A DNA stretch of 64,000 bases from Desulfovibrio sp. Marseille-P6017 (GCA_900604495.1 UWOR01000006.1:1-64000); one strand, 5' to 3'. Positions 27,317 to 37,997 are shown, counted from the first letter of the stretch. The notes: generated by a model not told the origin, from the sequence alone. Made by a program: numbers and translations.

Positions 27317-27736
27317 CTAAATTAGTTTAATTTTAAATAATACTTGACTGTATTCTACAGTTTCATTATTTTCTATCAAAATATCTTCTATTATTCCGTC
27401 AACATTACTTGTAACTTCATTCATAACCTTCATTGCTTCTATTATTCCTAAAACTTGATTTTTACTAATTTTATCTCCTATTGAGACAAAGGCATCTTCA
27501 TTTTCAGATGGTGATTTGTAAAATGTACCGACTAAAGGTGATTTTATATATTCATAGTTAGTATTATTGTTTTCAATTAAAGATTTGCTTAATTGTCTAT
27601 CTTCTTTAAGTATTTGATTTGTATTTTCGTATTTTTTCTCTAATTCTATTTTCATATCTCCTTCTTTGTAAGTGAATTTTGTTAAAGAAGATGTTCCTAT
27701 TACATTTATTAATTCTAATAATTTATCATATTCCAT
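27317..27736 (-). CDS. accB: Biotin carboxyl carrier protein (AccB-like)
   Basis: The 139-residue protein has a flexible, charged N-terminal half and a C-terminal biotinyl domain starting near KSPLVGTFYKSP. The biotin-accepting lysine is Lys103 in EAMKVMNEV. The stop is 17 bases before the accC-like start, and its own start overlaps the end of pxpC by 11 bases, so translation is probably coupled. It should be the substrate of the neighbouring carboxylase. Confidence 0.93.
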   Translation of the reverse strand: MEYDKLLELINVIGTSSLTKFTYKEGDMKIELEKKYENTNQILKEDRQLSKSLIENNNTNYEYIKSPLVGTFYKSPSENEDAFVSIGDKISKNQVLGIIEAMKVMNEVTSNVDGIIEDILIENNETVEYSQVLFKIKLI

Positions 27737-28754
27737 TATTTAATCTCCCCTTAATTAGTAACTTTTCTATTTTTATTGATGTAACTCTTGGGTTTAAAAT
27801 TTCAACACAAGGCTTATTTATTTGCTTCCTTATCTCTTCAAATTTAAAATATTCTTCTTTATATAAGACTTGAGCTTCTTCTAAAGATATTTGTTTGAAG
27901 TTTATGATATCTCCAGTTTTACATTGAGCTAATTTGCATATATCAACCGATATAACTGTTCCTATTTTGGTATATCCACCAGTTGTTTGTCTATCTGTTA
28001 GCATTATTATAGGTTTACCATGAGATGGAACTTGTATAGATCCTAGTACTATTCCATCTGAAATTATATCAGCTTGTTTTTTATGCTCTATTTCGGGACC
28101 ATTAAGTCTACAACCCATTCTATCGAACTCTTTTGTAACTTTATATGTAGATGATAAAAATGTATTTAATCCTTCATTTGTAAATGCATCATCTTGCGGA
28201 CCTAATATTACCCTTAAAATAACCTTATTGCCGTAGGTTTCATTATTAATAATATTTTTTGATGCAAAATTAGGTATGTATTCTTTAGGTGATTTAAATT
28301 TAATAAAATCACCTTTTTTTAATGTCCTACCATTATATCCACCTATCGAACACTTTACATTTGTAGATTTACTCCCCATAATAGTCGGTATATCAAGCCC
28401 ACCAGAAAAACTTATGTAAGATCTAGCTCCATCAATAGCACTTTCAAAAGATAATATATCTCCTTTTTTTACTACTATAGCCTTATTCATATCTACTTTA
28501 ATTTCATTTAACTTAGGCTGTAGATTACCACCGGTAATCGCAATAATATTATTTTTAGTAAATTCTAAAATAGGACCAACTAAAGTTACTTCTAAGCATG
28601 CCTCATTATCTTTATTATTAACTAACATATTAGCTATCTTAAGTGAGTTTTTATCCATTGCACCACATACCGAAAATCCAAGATCTTGATATCCTATTCT
28701 TCCAAGGTCTTGTACTGTGGTATATAATCCTCCTTCTCTTATTATGATTCCCAA
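27726..28754 (-). CDS. pxpC: 5-Oxoprolinase subunit C / biotin-dependent carboxyltransferase family
   Basis: The 342-residue protein begins IREGGLYTTVQDLGRIGYQDLGFSV, the start typical of KipA/PxpC and of the allophanate-hydrolase-type subunit 2. It continues with CRLNGPEIEH and DGIVLGSIQVPSHGKPIIMLTDRQTTGGYTKI near 225-255. With PxpB it forms the PxpBC part of 5-oxoprolinase. It starts two bases after the end of pxpB and its end overlaps accB. The reading frame is intact. Confidence 0.93.
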   Translation of the reverse strand: MGIIIREGGLYTTVQDLGRIGYQDLGFSVCGAMDKNSLKIANMLVNNKDNEACLEVTLVGPILEFTKNNIIAITGGNLQPKLNEIKVDMNKAIVVKKGDILSFESAIDGARSYISFSGGLDIPTIMGSKSTNVKCSIGGYNGRTLKKGDFIKFKSPKEYIPNFASKNIINNETYGNKVILRVILGPQDDAFTNEGLNTFLSSTYKVTKEFDRMGCRLNGPEIEHKKQADIISDGIVLGSIQVPSHGKPIIMLTDRQTTGGYTKIGTVISVDICKLAQCKTGDIINFKQISLEEAQVLYKEEYFKFEEIRKQINKPCVEILNPRVTSIKIEKLLIKGRLNNGI

Positions 28755-28756
28755 TG

Positions 28757-29473
28757 TTAAGCACTCCTTTCAAGTATCTTCAATTCGTATTTACCTTTAT
28801 TAGCTAAATTTTCTATTTCATAAAATTCGTCTTTATCTATTGGTATGAATTTAATATAATCTCCAGCTTTATATAATATAGTATCTTCTCTATTTATATC
28901 ATATAGTTTTAAAGGTGTTCTACCGATGATTCTCCATCCCCCAGGAGAAACTAATGGATATATACCGGTTTGCTCTCCACCGATTCCTACTGATCCTACT
29001 TCTAAATTTAATCTTGGAGTATTTAATCTTGGAGTATTTAATTTTTTATTCATTCCTCCTAAATAAGCAAATCCAGGTAAAAAACCTAACATATAAATTA
29101 AGTATTCTTTCTCGCTATGAAGCTTAATAACTTCATCTAAAGAAAGATTTGTATAATCTCCAACAAATTCTAAATCGACACCAAAATCTTTATCATAGCA
29201 AACTGGTATTTCTATAATTCTTTTGTTATTGTTTTTTTATATCTAATTTTTTATATAGGTTGGATAATATATCTTTAATTTCATAAAATACAATTTTAAA
29301 GGATCATAATAAACTAGTAACGATCTAAATGATGGTACAGTTTCAATAATTCCATTAATATTAGAATCTTTTATTATATTATTAAAAACTATTATTTTAT
29401 TATTTATTTCAGCATTGATTTCATTTCCAAACTCAACTGATATAGCACAATCACCAACTGTTAAAAATCTCAT
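28757..29473 (-). pseudogene. pxpB: 5-Oxoprolinase subunit B with two compensating frameshifts
   Basis: The N-terminal part (MRFLTVGDCAISVEFGNEIN, from 29473) reads to DPLKLYF and then drifts to a TAG at 29243. The C-terminal part (YMLGFLPGFAYLGGMN through TGIYPLVSPGGWRIIGRTP) is in the same frame. The bridge, EIKDILSNLYKKLDI, then NKRIIEIPVCYDKDFG, is recovered if one T is added to the T4 run near 29290 and one A removed from the A7 run near 29230. The full protein would be 238 residues, the usual PxpB/KipI length. Since both changes are homopolymer indels and the rest of the operon is intact, sequencing error is a real possibility. Confidence 0.85.
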
Positions 29474-29553
29474 AAGTAAATCCCTCCTTTTTTAGATGCG
29501 CACCGGTTTAAGAATTTTCTAAATATTCTTTTTATAAATTGTACATCAATAAA

Positions 29554-29590
29554 TAAAATTGCAATAAATTTTATAGAACTTGCAATTTTA
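29554..29590. promoter_or_regulatory. Inverted repeat upstream of the pxp operon
   Basis: Perfect 11-base arms, TAAAATTGCAA and TTGCAATTTTA, flank a 15-base spacer about 80 bases upstream of pxpB. The position suits an operator of a repressor or activator. The remaining intergenic DNA (29591-29866) shows nothing else apart from the RBS of the next gene. Confidence 0.4.
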
Positions 29591-29866
29591 AGATTATATA
29601 AAAACAAAGCATATAAAGTTAGTATGAATTTGCAACTATATAACTATATTTTACTATGATAAATAAATTAGCATTTTAAAAACACTGTTTTTTTTGACTT
29701 AATATCTGAAATAAGCTTCAATTATTTGTTTATTAAGCATATATTAACCTTTATATGATTATTATTTTTTTAATAAAGATTATTTTTTAGCATATGATGA
29801 AAGTAGGACTATAAGGTGATACAATTATATTGAAATATAAGAATTATTTTAAAAGGAGGCAAACTT

Positions 29867-30277
29867 ATGATATATACTCCAAGATACATATTTAATTCTG
29901 ACTTAGAAAAGACGATTTGCACTTGTGGTGACTCGAAAAAATACAGAGTGTTATTTACACACTCCAATTCAATAGAGAAAGATATTACTAGTACATTAGT
30001 AGGATTATCAAGTCAAATAATAGCAGTATGCTCTAAATGTGGGCGAATATATAAATTTGAATTAAAGTACAATCCAAATCTACAAGATAAAGCTGAAATA
30101 AAAAACGTAGTAGAAATAAAAAAAGATATATCAGATGTTAGAGACGAAATTAAATTAAATTATAAATCTTATGAAGAGATGTTTTCTTTTAGATCTGAAG
30201 AGTTTTATATAAAGATAATTAACGAAAAGTATGATGACTATAAAAAGTTTACCGAGTTTATGTATATAGAAAAATAA
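29867..30277 (+). CDS. Zinc-ribbon-like hypothetical protein
   Basis: The 136-residue protein has two cysteine pairs, TICTCGDSKK near residue 18 and AVCSKCGRIYKFEL near 57, that could form a split zinc ribbon. The remainder is charged and helical (KKDISDVRDEIKLNYKSYEEM). AAAGGAGG is 8 bases before the ATG. It is followed by a perfect terminator and stands alone between the pxp operon and the activator gene. Family not recognised. Confidence 0.65.
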   Translation: MIYTPRYIFNSDLEKTICTCGDSKKYRVLFTHSNSIEKDITSTLVGLSSQIIAVCSKCGRIYKFELKYNPNLQDKAEIKNVVEIKKDISDVRDEIKLNYKSYEEMFSFRSEEFYIKIINEKYDDYKKFTEFMYIEK

Positions 30278-30292
30278 TTTATGTTATTCTAT

Positions 30293-30337
30293 ATAGGCGT
30301 GTATATAAATACTAATGTATTTATATACACGCCTTTT
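30293..30337. terminator. Bidirectional terminator between the zinc-ribbon gene and the activator gene
   Basis: AGGCGTGTATATAAATA and TATTTATATACACGCCT are perfectly complementary with a 6-base loop and a T run. Confidence 0.9.
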
Positions 30338-30338
30338 A

Positions 30339-33300
30339 TTAATTGTTAACTTTAACATTATCAAGATTAATTTTATACATTTTTTTATCATTAAAATCTG
30401 AATATTTTTCACTTAAATCTAAATTACTATTATTTGTAATATCAATACTCTTAAAAGCCTTAGAAAGCATTAATTTTATTCTATTTAATTGATTAACCTC
30501 ACTTGCTGAAGGGTCATAATCTATAGGTATTATATTTACATCATTATATAATCTCTTTAATTCTTTTATAGGTCCTTTACCAACAATATGGTTTGGCAAA
30601 CATCCAAATGGTTGCATACATATTATATTATTAATTCCTTCATGTATAAGCTCTATCATTTCTCCTGTAAGTAGCCATCCCTCTCCCGTTTGATTTCCAA
30701 TAGATACTACGGAACTTGTATTTTCAGCAATAACTTTAATATGTTCTGGAGGTGAGAATCGCGTGCTCTTTTTTAGTTCATTTTTATATACATTTTGATA
30801 TATATCTACAATTTTAATAAATAAATTTCCAAGTAGCTTATTCTTATATCTACCTTCTAAATATTCATTTTTATAGTTAGTATTATAAGCACATGTTAAA
30901 AAGAAGTTAGTTAAATCTGGTACAATAGCTTCAGCACCTTCAGATTCTATTATATCAACTAAATTATTATTTGCTATAGGGTGAAACTTAACAAGTATCT
31001 CTCCTACTAATCCAACTTTAGGTTTTAGCATGTCTACTACTTCTAAATTATCAAATTCATAAACTATATTTTTAATATTTTCTTTAAATTTAGATATTTT
31101 ACAATCTATTAAGGCATCTTTACAGATATCCATCCACTTATTAAATAATTGATTAGCACTTCCTTTATATTTTTCATAGGGTCTTACTCTATAAAGAACT
31201 TTCATCAATAAATCACCATAGATACAAGCCATAAATAAACGATTTATTAGCTTAGGAGTTATTTTTTTAGCTATATTTATACCATCTAATCCGCTAACAT
31301 TAAGCGATATTACTGGTATATCTTTAAAACCAGCATCTTTAATTGCTTTTCTTAAAAAACCAATATAATTAGTTGCACGACATCCTCCACCTGTTTGTGT
31401 TATAGCGACTGAGGTAGTATTTAAATCATACTTACCTGATTTCAAGGCTTTTACTAATTGACCAATAGTAATAATAGCTGGATAGCAAGCATCATTATTT
31501 ACATATTTTAGACCTTCTTCTATAATCTCTTTATTTGTGTCTTTTAGAACCTCTAAATTTATACCACTTAGATTAATTGCTTTTTCGAATAAATCAAAAT
31601 GTATAGGTGCCATCTGAGGTACTAATATGGTATTTCTTAAAGGATCTTTAGGACTTCTTTTATATTCAGTTATTTTTGATTCTAATGAGATAGAATTATT
31701 TAAATCTCTCTCTTTAATAGCAGCCTTTAAAGAACGAAGTCTTATTTTTACAGCACCTAAATTATTACCTTCATCTATTTTTACTAAAGTATATATTTTT
31801 CCTTTTTGTTGTAATATTTCTTGAACTTGATCTGTAGTCACAGCATCTATCCCACATCCAAAGGAATTTAATTGAACTAATTCTAAGTAAGTTTTATCTT
31901 TTATAAAATCAGCTGCTTTATATAATCTAGAATGATATACCCATTGATCTACAACCCTTAGAGGTCTTTTTAAATTCGATAAATGGCAGATTGAATCTTC
32001 TGTAAGTACTGCCATATCTAAAGAATTTATTAATTCTGGTATACCATGGTTTATTTCAGGGTCTATATGATATGGTCTTCCACATAATACAATACCCTTT
32101 TTATTGTTTTCTTCTAAGTACTTTAAGCATTCTAAACCTTTATATTGGATATCACTTTTAAAGTTTTCTTGTTCTATACTTGCTTTATCTACTGCATTAG
32201 ATATTTCAGATTTATTAATATTAAACTTATGATATAATTCATCATAAAGGACTTTTTTTAGTTTTTTCTTATTATTAATAGTTACAAATGGATTCATGAA
32301 ATTTATATTATTAGATTTTAAGCTTTCCATATTATTTTTTATAACTTCAGAGTAAGAAGTAACTACAGGACAATTGAAATGATTATCGCTATATTTATCT
32401 TCTGAAGTTTCATATACAACTGATGGATAAAATATATTTTTTATATTTTTTTCAATTAGATTTTCAATATGGCCATGAACCATTTTAGCAGGATAACAAA
32501 CACTTTCTGATGCAATTGAGCTTATACCCTTTTCATAAACGCTTTTTGAAGATCTGTTAGATAAAACAACCCTAAAGCCTAGTTCACTAAAAAATGTAAA
32601 CCAAAATGGGTAATCCTCATATATATTGAGGGATCTAGGTATACCTATTTCACCACGATATGCTTTTTCTATATTTAGTGGTTTATATTCAAATACTCTA
32701 TTGTATTTATAGTTAAACAAATTAATTACATTTTTTGAGTCTGTATGTTTTGTATTTTTTTTATTAATAATTAGTTCCCCTTTTTCACATCTGTTACCAG
32801 ATACATATATGTCCTTATTATTAAATTCATTTACAGTTAACAAGCATTTATTTGAACAACCATTACATCTTTTTACATACGATTCAAATTTTAAATTATC
32901 TATATCACTTTCTTTAATTAAAGTAGTTTTATAGCCGTCAATATATTGATTTTTAGATATTAATGCTGAACCAAACGCTCCCATAAGTCCGCATATATTA
33001 GGTCTTATAACATGATGATTTATAAGCTTCTCAAATGCTCTTAATACTAAATCATTATAAAAAGTACCACCTTGGACAACTATATTTTCACCAATTTCAG
33101 ATATATTGTGTAATTTGATCACTTTAAATAAAGCATTTTTTATAATAGAATAAGAAAGTCCAGCAGATATATCAGATACACTTGCACCTTCTTTTTGTGC
33201 TTGCTTTACTTTAGAGTTCATAAATACCGTACACTTAGAGCCTAAATCTATGGGAGTTTTAGAGTAGATGCCTTTTTTAGAAAATTCTTTTATATCCATA

Positions 33301-34688
33301 GATAATGATTGAGCAAAGGTTTCTAAGAATGAACCACAGCCTGCAGAGCATGCTTCATTTAAAATAATACTGTCAATAACACCGTTTTTTATTTTTAAGC
33401 ATTTCATGTCTTGTCCGCCTATATCTAATATGAAATCTACATTTTGATTAAAGTATTTAGCTGCTTTATAGTGTGCTATAGTTTCTATTTCACCTATGTC
33501 TATACTAAGAGCTTTTTTTATAAATCCTTCTCCATAACCAGTAACAGTAGAGTTAACGATTTTACTATTAGGAGTAAGCTTAGAGTAAATATCCTTTAAT
33601 ATATATATAACTGAATCTAATGGCTTTCCTTCATTACTTTTATAGTATGTATATAATATATTGCAATCATCATCAATCAAAGTTGCTTTAGTAGTTGTAG
33701 AACCTGCATCAATACCTAAGTAGCAATTTCCAGAGTGTTCATTTATATTTTTATATTTTACTTTATTGCTATTATCGTGTATTTTTATAAAATTTATATA
33801 TTCCTCTTCATTTAAAAACAAAGGTTGTAAAGTGTCTGTATTTGAAGTTATATTTTCTTGTGATTTATCTATTTCTAAAAGTAGTGTTTTTAAATCTATA
33901 CTATCTTCTTTTTCAGATAACAATGCCGCTCCAATTGCAACATATAGCTGAGCATTATTTGGAAATATTATATTTTCATCTTTTAAGTTTAGATTGTTTT
34001 TAAATGCTTCTCTTAGCTGTGATAAAAAATATAATGGACCTCCTAAAAAAGCTATATTACCCTTTATTTGTCTTCCACATGATAATACACTTACTGTTTG
34101 AACCACAACTGCATTAAAAATACTCATAGCGATATCACTTTTATTAGCCCCATCATTAATAAGTGGTTGTATATCTGTTTTAGCAAAAACACCACATCGA
34201 GATGCTATTGGATAAATTACAGCATAGCCTTTTGCAAGTTCATTTAAACCTTTAGCATCAGTTTTTAATAGTGACGCCATTTGATCAATAAAGGCACCAG
34301 TTCCTCCGGCACAAATACCATTCATTCTTTGGTCTATTCCACCGGTTAAATAGGTTATTTTTGCATCTTCTCCTCCAAGTTCTATAACAACATCAGCTTC
34401 TGGGTTAAAAGTTTCAATTGCTTTTGTACTAGCTATGACTTCTTGCACAAACTCTATTTTAATTTCTTTTGCTATATTTATTCCTCCAGAACCAGTCATT
34501 AATATACGTGCTCTTATATTCCCTAATTCATCATAGATATTATTAATTACTTTTCTTACTGATTTTTTTACATCAGAATAATGTCTAGTATATTCTTTAT
34601 AAATTATATCTCTATTTTTTAAAACAACTACTTTAACTGTAGTGGAACCTATATCAATACCAATATTGTAAACATTGTTCATAGTCAT
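30339..34688 (-). CDS. Acyl-CoA dehydratase activator-type protein, two ASKHA domains plus DUF2229 and HgdB-like regions
   Basis: The 1449-residue protein fuses two BadF/HgdC-type ATPase domains. The first has IGIDIGSTTVKVVVLKN (7-23) and ICAGGTGAFIDQMASLL near 126; the second has YLGIDAGSTTTKATLIDD near 323 and EACSAGCGSFLETF near 445. Cys in each GxGAF/CGSF-type motif are candidates for the bridging [4Fe-4S] cluster. After residue 600 come a cysteine-rich patch (RCNGCSNKCLLTVN) and DUF2229/HgdB-like segments (ESVCYPAKMVHGH, GGGCRATNYIGF, CMQPFGCLPNHIVGKG). HgdC activates (R)-2-hydroxyacyl-CoA dehydratases by ATP-driven electron transfer; no dehydratase gene is adjacent, and the natural partner of this fused class is unknown to me. 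Its frame is intact over 4.3 kb. Confidence 0.88.
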   Translation of the reverse strand: MTMNNVYNIGIDIGSTTVKVVVLKNRDIIYKEYTRHYSDVKKSVRKVINNIYDELGNIRARILMTGSGGINIAKEIKIEFVQEVIASTKAIETFNPEADVVIELGGEDAKITYLTGGIDQRMNGICAGGTGAFIDQMASLLKTDAKGLNELAKGYAVIYPIASRCGVFAKTDIQPLINDGANKSDIAMSIFNAVVVQTVSVLSCGRQIKGNIAFLGGPLYFLSQLREAFKNNLNLKDENIIFPNNAQLYVAIGAALLSEKEDSIDLKTLLLEIDKSQENITSNTDTLQPLFLNEEEYINFIKIHDNSNKVKYKNINEHSGNCYLGIDAGSTTTKATLIDDDCNILYTYYKSNEGKPLDSVIYILKDIYSKLTPNSKIVNSTVTGYGEGFIKKALSIDIGEIETIAHYKAAKYFNQNVDFILDIGGQDMKCLKIKNGVIDSIILNEACSAGCGSFLETFAQSLSMDIKEFSKKGIYSKTPIDLGSKCTVFMNSKVKQAQKEGASVSDISAGLSYSIIKNALFKVIKLHNISEIGENIVVQGGTFYNDLVLRAFEKLINHHVIRPNICGLMGAFGSALISKNQYIDGYKTTLIKESDIDNLKFESYVKRCNGCSNKCLLTVNEFNNKDIYVSGNRCEKGELIINKKNTKHTDSKNVINLFNYKYNRVFEYKPLNIEKAYRGEIGIPRSLNIYEDYPFWFTFFSELGFRVVLSNRSSKSVYEKGISSIASESVCYPAKMVHGHIENLIEKNIKNIFYPSVVYETSEDKYSDNHFNCPVVTSYSEVIKNNMESLKSNNINFMNPFVTINNKKKLKKVLYDELYHKFNINKSEISNAVDKASIEQENFKSDIQYKGLECLKYLEENNKKGIVLCGRPYHIDPEINHGIPELINSLDMAVLTEDSICHLSNLKRPLRVVDQWVYHSRLYKAADFIKDKTYLELVQLNSFGCGIDAVTTDQVQEILQQKGKIYTLVKIDEGNNLGAVKIRLRSLKAAIKERDLNNSISLESKITEYKRSPKDPLRNTILVPQMAPIHFDLFEKAINLSGINLEVLKDTNKEIIEEGLKYVNNDACYPAIITIGQLVKALKSGKYDLNTTSVAITQTGGGCRATNYIGFLRKAIKDAGFKDIPVISLNVSGLDGINIAKKITPKLINRLFMACIYGDLLMKVLYRVRPYEKYKGSANQLFNKWMDICKDALIDCKISKFKENIKNIVYEFDNLEVVDMLKPKVGLVGEILVKFHPIANNNLVDIIESEGAEAIVPDLTNFFLTCAYNTNYKNEYLEGRYKNKLLGNLFIKIVDIYQNVYKNELKKSTRFSPPEHIKVIAENTSSVVSIGNQTGEGWLLTGEMIELIHEGINNIICMQPFGCLPNHIVGKGPIKELKRLYNDVNIIPIDYDPSASEVNQLNRIKLMLSKAFKSIDITNNSNLDLSEKYSDFNDKKMYKINLDNVKVNN

Positions 34689-34770
34689 TCCCCCATATTA
34701 CATAAATACCATTATATAATATATATACTCTTGAAAATTATAAATAATGTGATAATTTTTAAATACAAAT

Positions 34771-34811
34771 TAAAGAGGAATAAATCCAAATTAGGACTTA
34801 TTCCTCTTTAA
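34771..34811 (-). terminator. Hairpin downstream of glpK, second
   Basis: AAAGAGGAATAA pairs with TTATTCCTCTTT around a loop that also contains a TCC/GGA pair. On the minus strand it lies beyond the first glpK terminator. Confidence 0.7.
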
Positions 34812-34850
34812 TTTATAATTATTAAGTTTATTATCTGAATAAGTCAAACT

Positions 34851-34884
34851 AAAAAGCCTTTCTATAAATTTATAGAAAGGCTTT
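34851..34884 (-). terminator. glpK terminator
   Basis: AAAAGCCTTTCTATAAA and TTTATAGAAAGGCTTTT form a perfect palindromic hairpin with a T run, about 120 bases after the glpK stop. Confidence 0.85.
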
Positions 34885-34999
34885 TATTATCTAGTCTGAT
34901 ATTAACCATTGTCAATAATTAAATAAAACGATTTCTTGGATCTCATTATTTATATAGACTATTTAATTAATTATCAGTAAATTTTAGAAATTTTAATTC

Positions 35000-36586
<1,587 letters not shown>

Positions 36587-36610
36587 TTAATATTAAGCAT
36601 AAATAAACAC

Positions 36611-36653
36611 AAAAAGCCTATAGTAAAGACTATGGCTCTCTCATCTCTCGCCG
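36611..36653 (-). promoter_or_regulatory. GlpP-type leader hairpin (transcription attenuator) of glpK
   Basis: On the minus strand the glpK leader reads GAGAGAGCCATAGT, then CTTT, then ACTATAGGCTTTTT. This is a terminator hairpin directly downstream of a conserved purine-rich lead (GCGAGAGATGAGAGA). That organisation matches glp leaders of Bacillus, where GlpP with glycerol-3-phosphate prevents termination. Confidence 0.7.
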
Positions 36654-36671
36654 TAATATTAACTTAATTAA

Positions 36672-36700
36672 ATATTAATAGAAAACATTTTCCTTGTCAA
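36672..36700 (-). promoter_or_regulatory. SigA-type promoter of glpK
   Basis: On the minus strand, TTGACA (36700-36695) and TAATAT (36677-36672) are separated by 17 bases. It is just upstream of the GlpP-type leader. The spacer GGAAAATGTTTTC is near-palindromic and slightly cre-like, but the match is weak. Confidence 0.75.
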
Positions 36701-36702
36701 TC

Positions 36703-36736
36703 AAAAAGCTCGTTATATATATAACGAGCTTTTTTA
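36703..36736 (-). terminator. glpP terminator
   Basis: AAAAAGCTCGTTATAT and ATATAACGAGCTTTTTT form a perfect hairpin with a T run, 20 bases after the glpP stop. Confidence 0.9.
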
Positions 36737-36755
36737 CTTTATTAATTAATTTTTT

Positions 36756-37307
36756 CTACCAAATTTCATATTTACTAGTTGATACTGCCATAGCTCCAGA
36801 AGATAAAACTTTTATTATTTCCTCTTTTTCATCAATAAGCCCACCACAAATTATAGGGATATTACTAAATTCCTTATTGATTCTTTTTATAACTTTAGGT
36901 ATAATACCTGGCATAATTTCTATAGCTTGAGGCTTAACCTTTCTTAAGCTTTCAATAGCATTTTCAAGAGACATAGAATCTATAAAGAAAAATCTTTGAA
37001 TAACATCTATGTTTAATTCAACAGCTCTTTTTACAATATTAGTTTTTGTAGTTATAATTCCATCTAGATTTGATTCTTTTTTTAGATAATCTATAATTAT
37101 TGGATTAGAAGATATCCCAGTAATCATATCTATATGAACAAATACTTTTTTATTATTCTTATGTAATAAATCTATCTTATCTCTTAATGTAATTATATCT
37201 CCATTCAACAGAAATACTACCTCACAATCTGAATTTATTACTCTTTCAATACAGTCATCACTTTTTATAGCTCCAATTATAGGATTAACCTCTAATAGTT
37301 CTTTCAT
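36756..37307 (-). CDS. glpP: Glycerol uptake operon antiterminator GlpP
   Basis: RNA-binding antiterminator responsive to glycerol-3-phosphate; a TIM-barrel of 183 residues. Matching parts are NPIIGAIKSDDCIERVINSD at the start, VFLLNGDIITLRDKIDLLHK, FVHIDMITGISSNPIIIDYL, RRFFFIDSMSLENA-like FFIDSMSLENAIESLRKVKP near 105-125, and PIICGGLIDEKEEIIKVLSSG at the end. It is directly upstream of glpK on the same strand but has its own terminator. Its target is presumably the leader at 36611-36653. Confidence 0.92.
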   Translation of the reverse strand: MKELLEVNPIIGAIKSDDCIERVINSDCEVVFLLNGDIITLRDKIDLLHKNNKKVFVHIDMITGISSNPIIIDYLKKESNLDGIITTKTNIVKRAVELNIDVIQRFFFIDSMSLENAIESLRKVKPQAIEIMPGIIPKVIKRINKEFSNIPIICGGLIDEKEEIIKVLSSGAMAVSTSKYEIW

Positions 37308-37382
37308 CTATACTTTACCCCCATGTTTAATTATCCAACGACTATATTATATCATTTTAATTGAAAAAACTAAGTAAAAGAT

Positions 37383-37418
37383 AAAAATAAAGACATAAAT
37401 TTATGTCTTTATTTTTAT
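37383..37418 (-). terminator. Terminator of the YgjV-like gene
   Basis: AAAAATAAAGACATAAA and TTTATGTCTTTATTTTT make a perfect hairpin just downstream of the stop at 37430. Confidence 0.9.
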
Positions 37419-37429
37419 AATATATTATT

Positions 37430-37657
37430 TTATTTATTATTTTTGAGTTGATATAAGTTATAGAAATTTATTAATATTATTGCTAGATTAGATAAGGCTA
37501 CTGGATACGCTTTTACAGATAAACCATATATAACAAAGCATATACATCCTAGTGTATTTATTATTCTTAATCGCATTATATCTGTCATTGTTAGTGATAC
37601 AACGATTAAAATAGATGCTAGATATCCAACCCATTCTATAGGTGCTACATCGAACAT
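37430..37657 (-). CDS. Small YgjV-like membrane protein
   Basis: The 75-residue protein has three short hydrophobic segments (about 9-25, 33-48 and 52-68). WVGYLASILIVVSLTMTDI and RIINTLGCICFVIYG match the repeat unit of YgjV-type membrane proteins, which occur in a longer form in Proteobacteria. Function is unknown. An AGGAGAAG-like RBS is before the ATG. It is divergent from the SASP gene at 37752. Confidence 0.6.
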   Translation of the reverse strand: MFDVAPIEWVGYLASILIVVSLTMTDIMRLRIINTLGCICFVIYGLSVKAYPVALSNLAIILINFYNLYQLKNNK

Positions 37658-37751
37658 AACAACTTCTCCTTTTTTTATTTATTATGCTTAATAAATTTCA
37701 GTTATATGTATAAACTATTGTTAAAATATAATCATAGGAGTGTATTTTATT

Positions 37752-37997
37752 ATGAAAAATAAAATAAATAATTCAAATGCAAAAGTAGCTTTAAATATGA
37801 TGAAGATGGAAGTAGCTAATGAACTTGGATATAGTTATGATGAATTAAATGATAAAGTAGAATGTAATAGTCCCCAAAATACATTAGAAGGTATCGCTAA
37901 AAATGTACTTGCAGGAGAACAGGTTGGTGGTAAAATGACTAAGAATTTAGTGGAAATGGCAGAAAAGTCTCTTTTAAATAACTATAGACCTAAGTAA
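37752..37997 (+). CDS. Alpha/beta-type small acid-soluble spore protein
   Basis: The 81-residue protein binds and protects spore DNA and is degraded by GPR at germination. The N-terminal segment KMEVANELG holds the GPR cleavage motif (E-V/I-A), and NTLEGIAKNVLAGEQVGGKMTKNLVEMAE corresponds to the two DNA-binding helices. In this species the sequence between them is shorter than in Bacillus. I start at ATG 37752 (RBS AGGAG); an upstream GTG frame would add four residues. The expected SigG control was not confirmed from the promoter. Confidence 0.88.
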   Translation: MKNKINNSNAKVALNMMKMEVANELGYSYDELNDKVECNSPQNTLEGIAKNVLAGEQVGGKMTKNLVEMAEKSLLNNYRPK

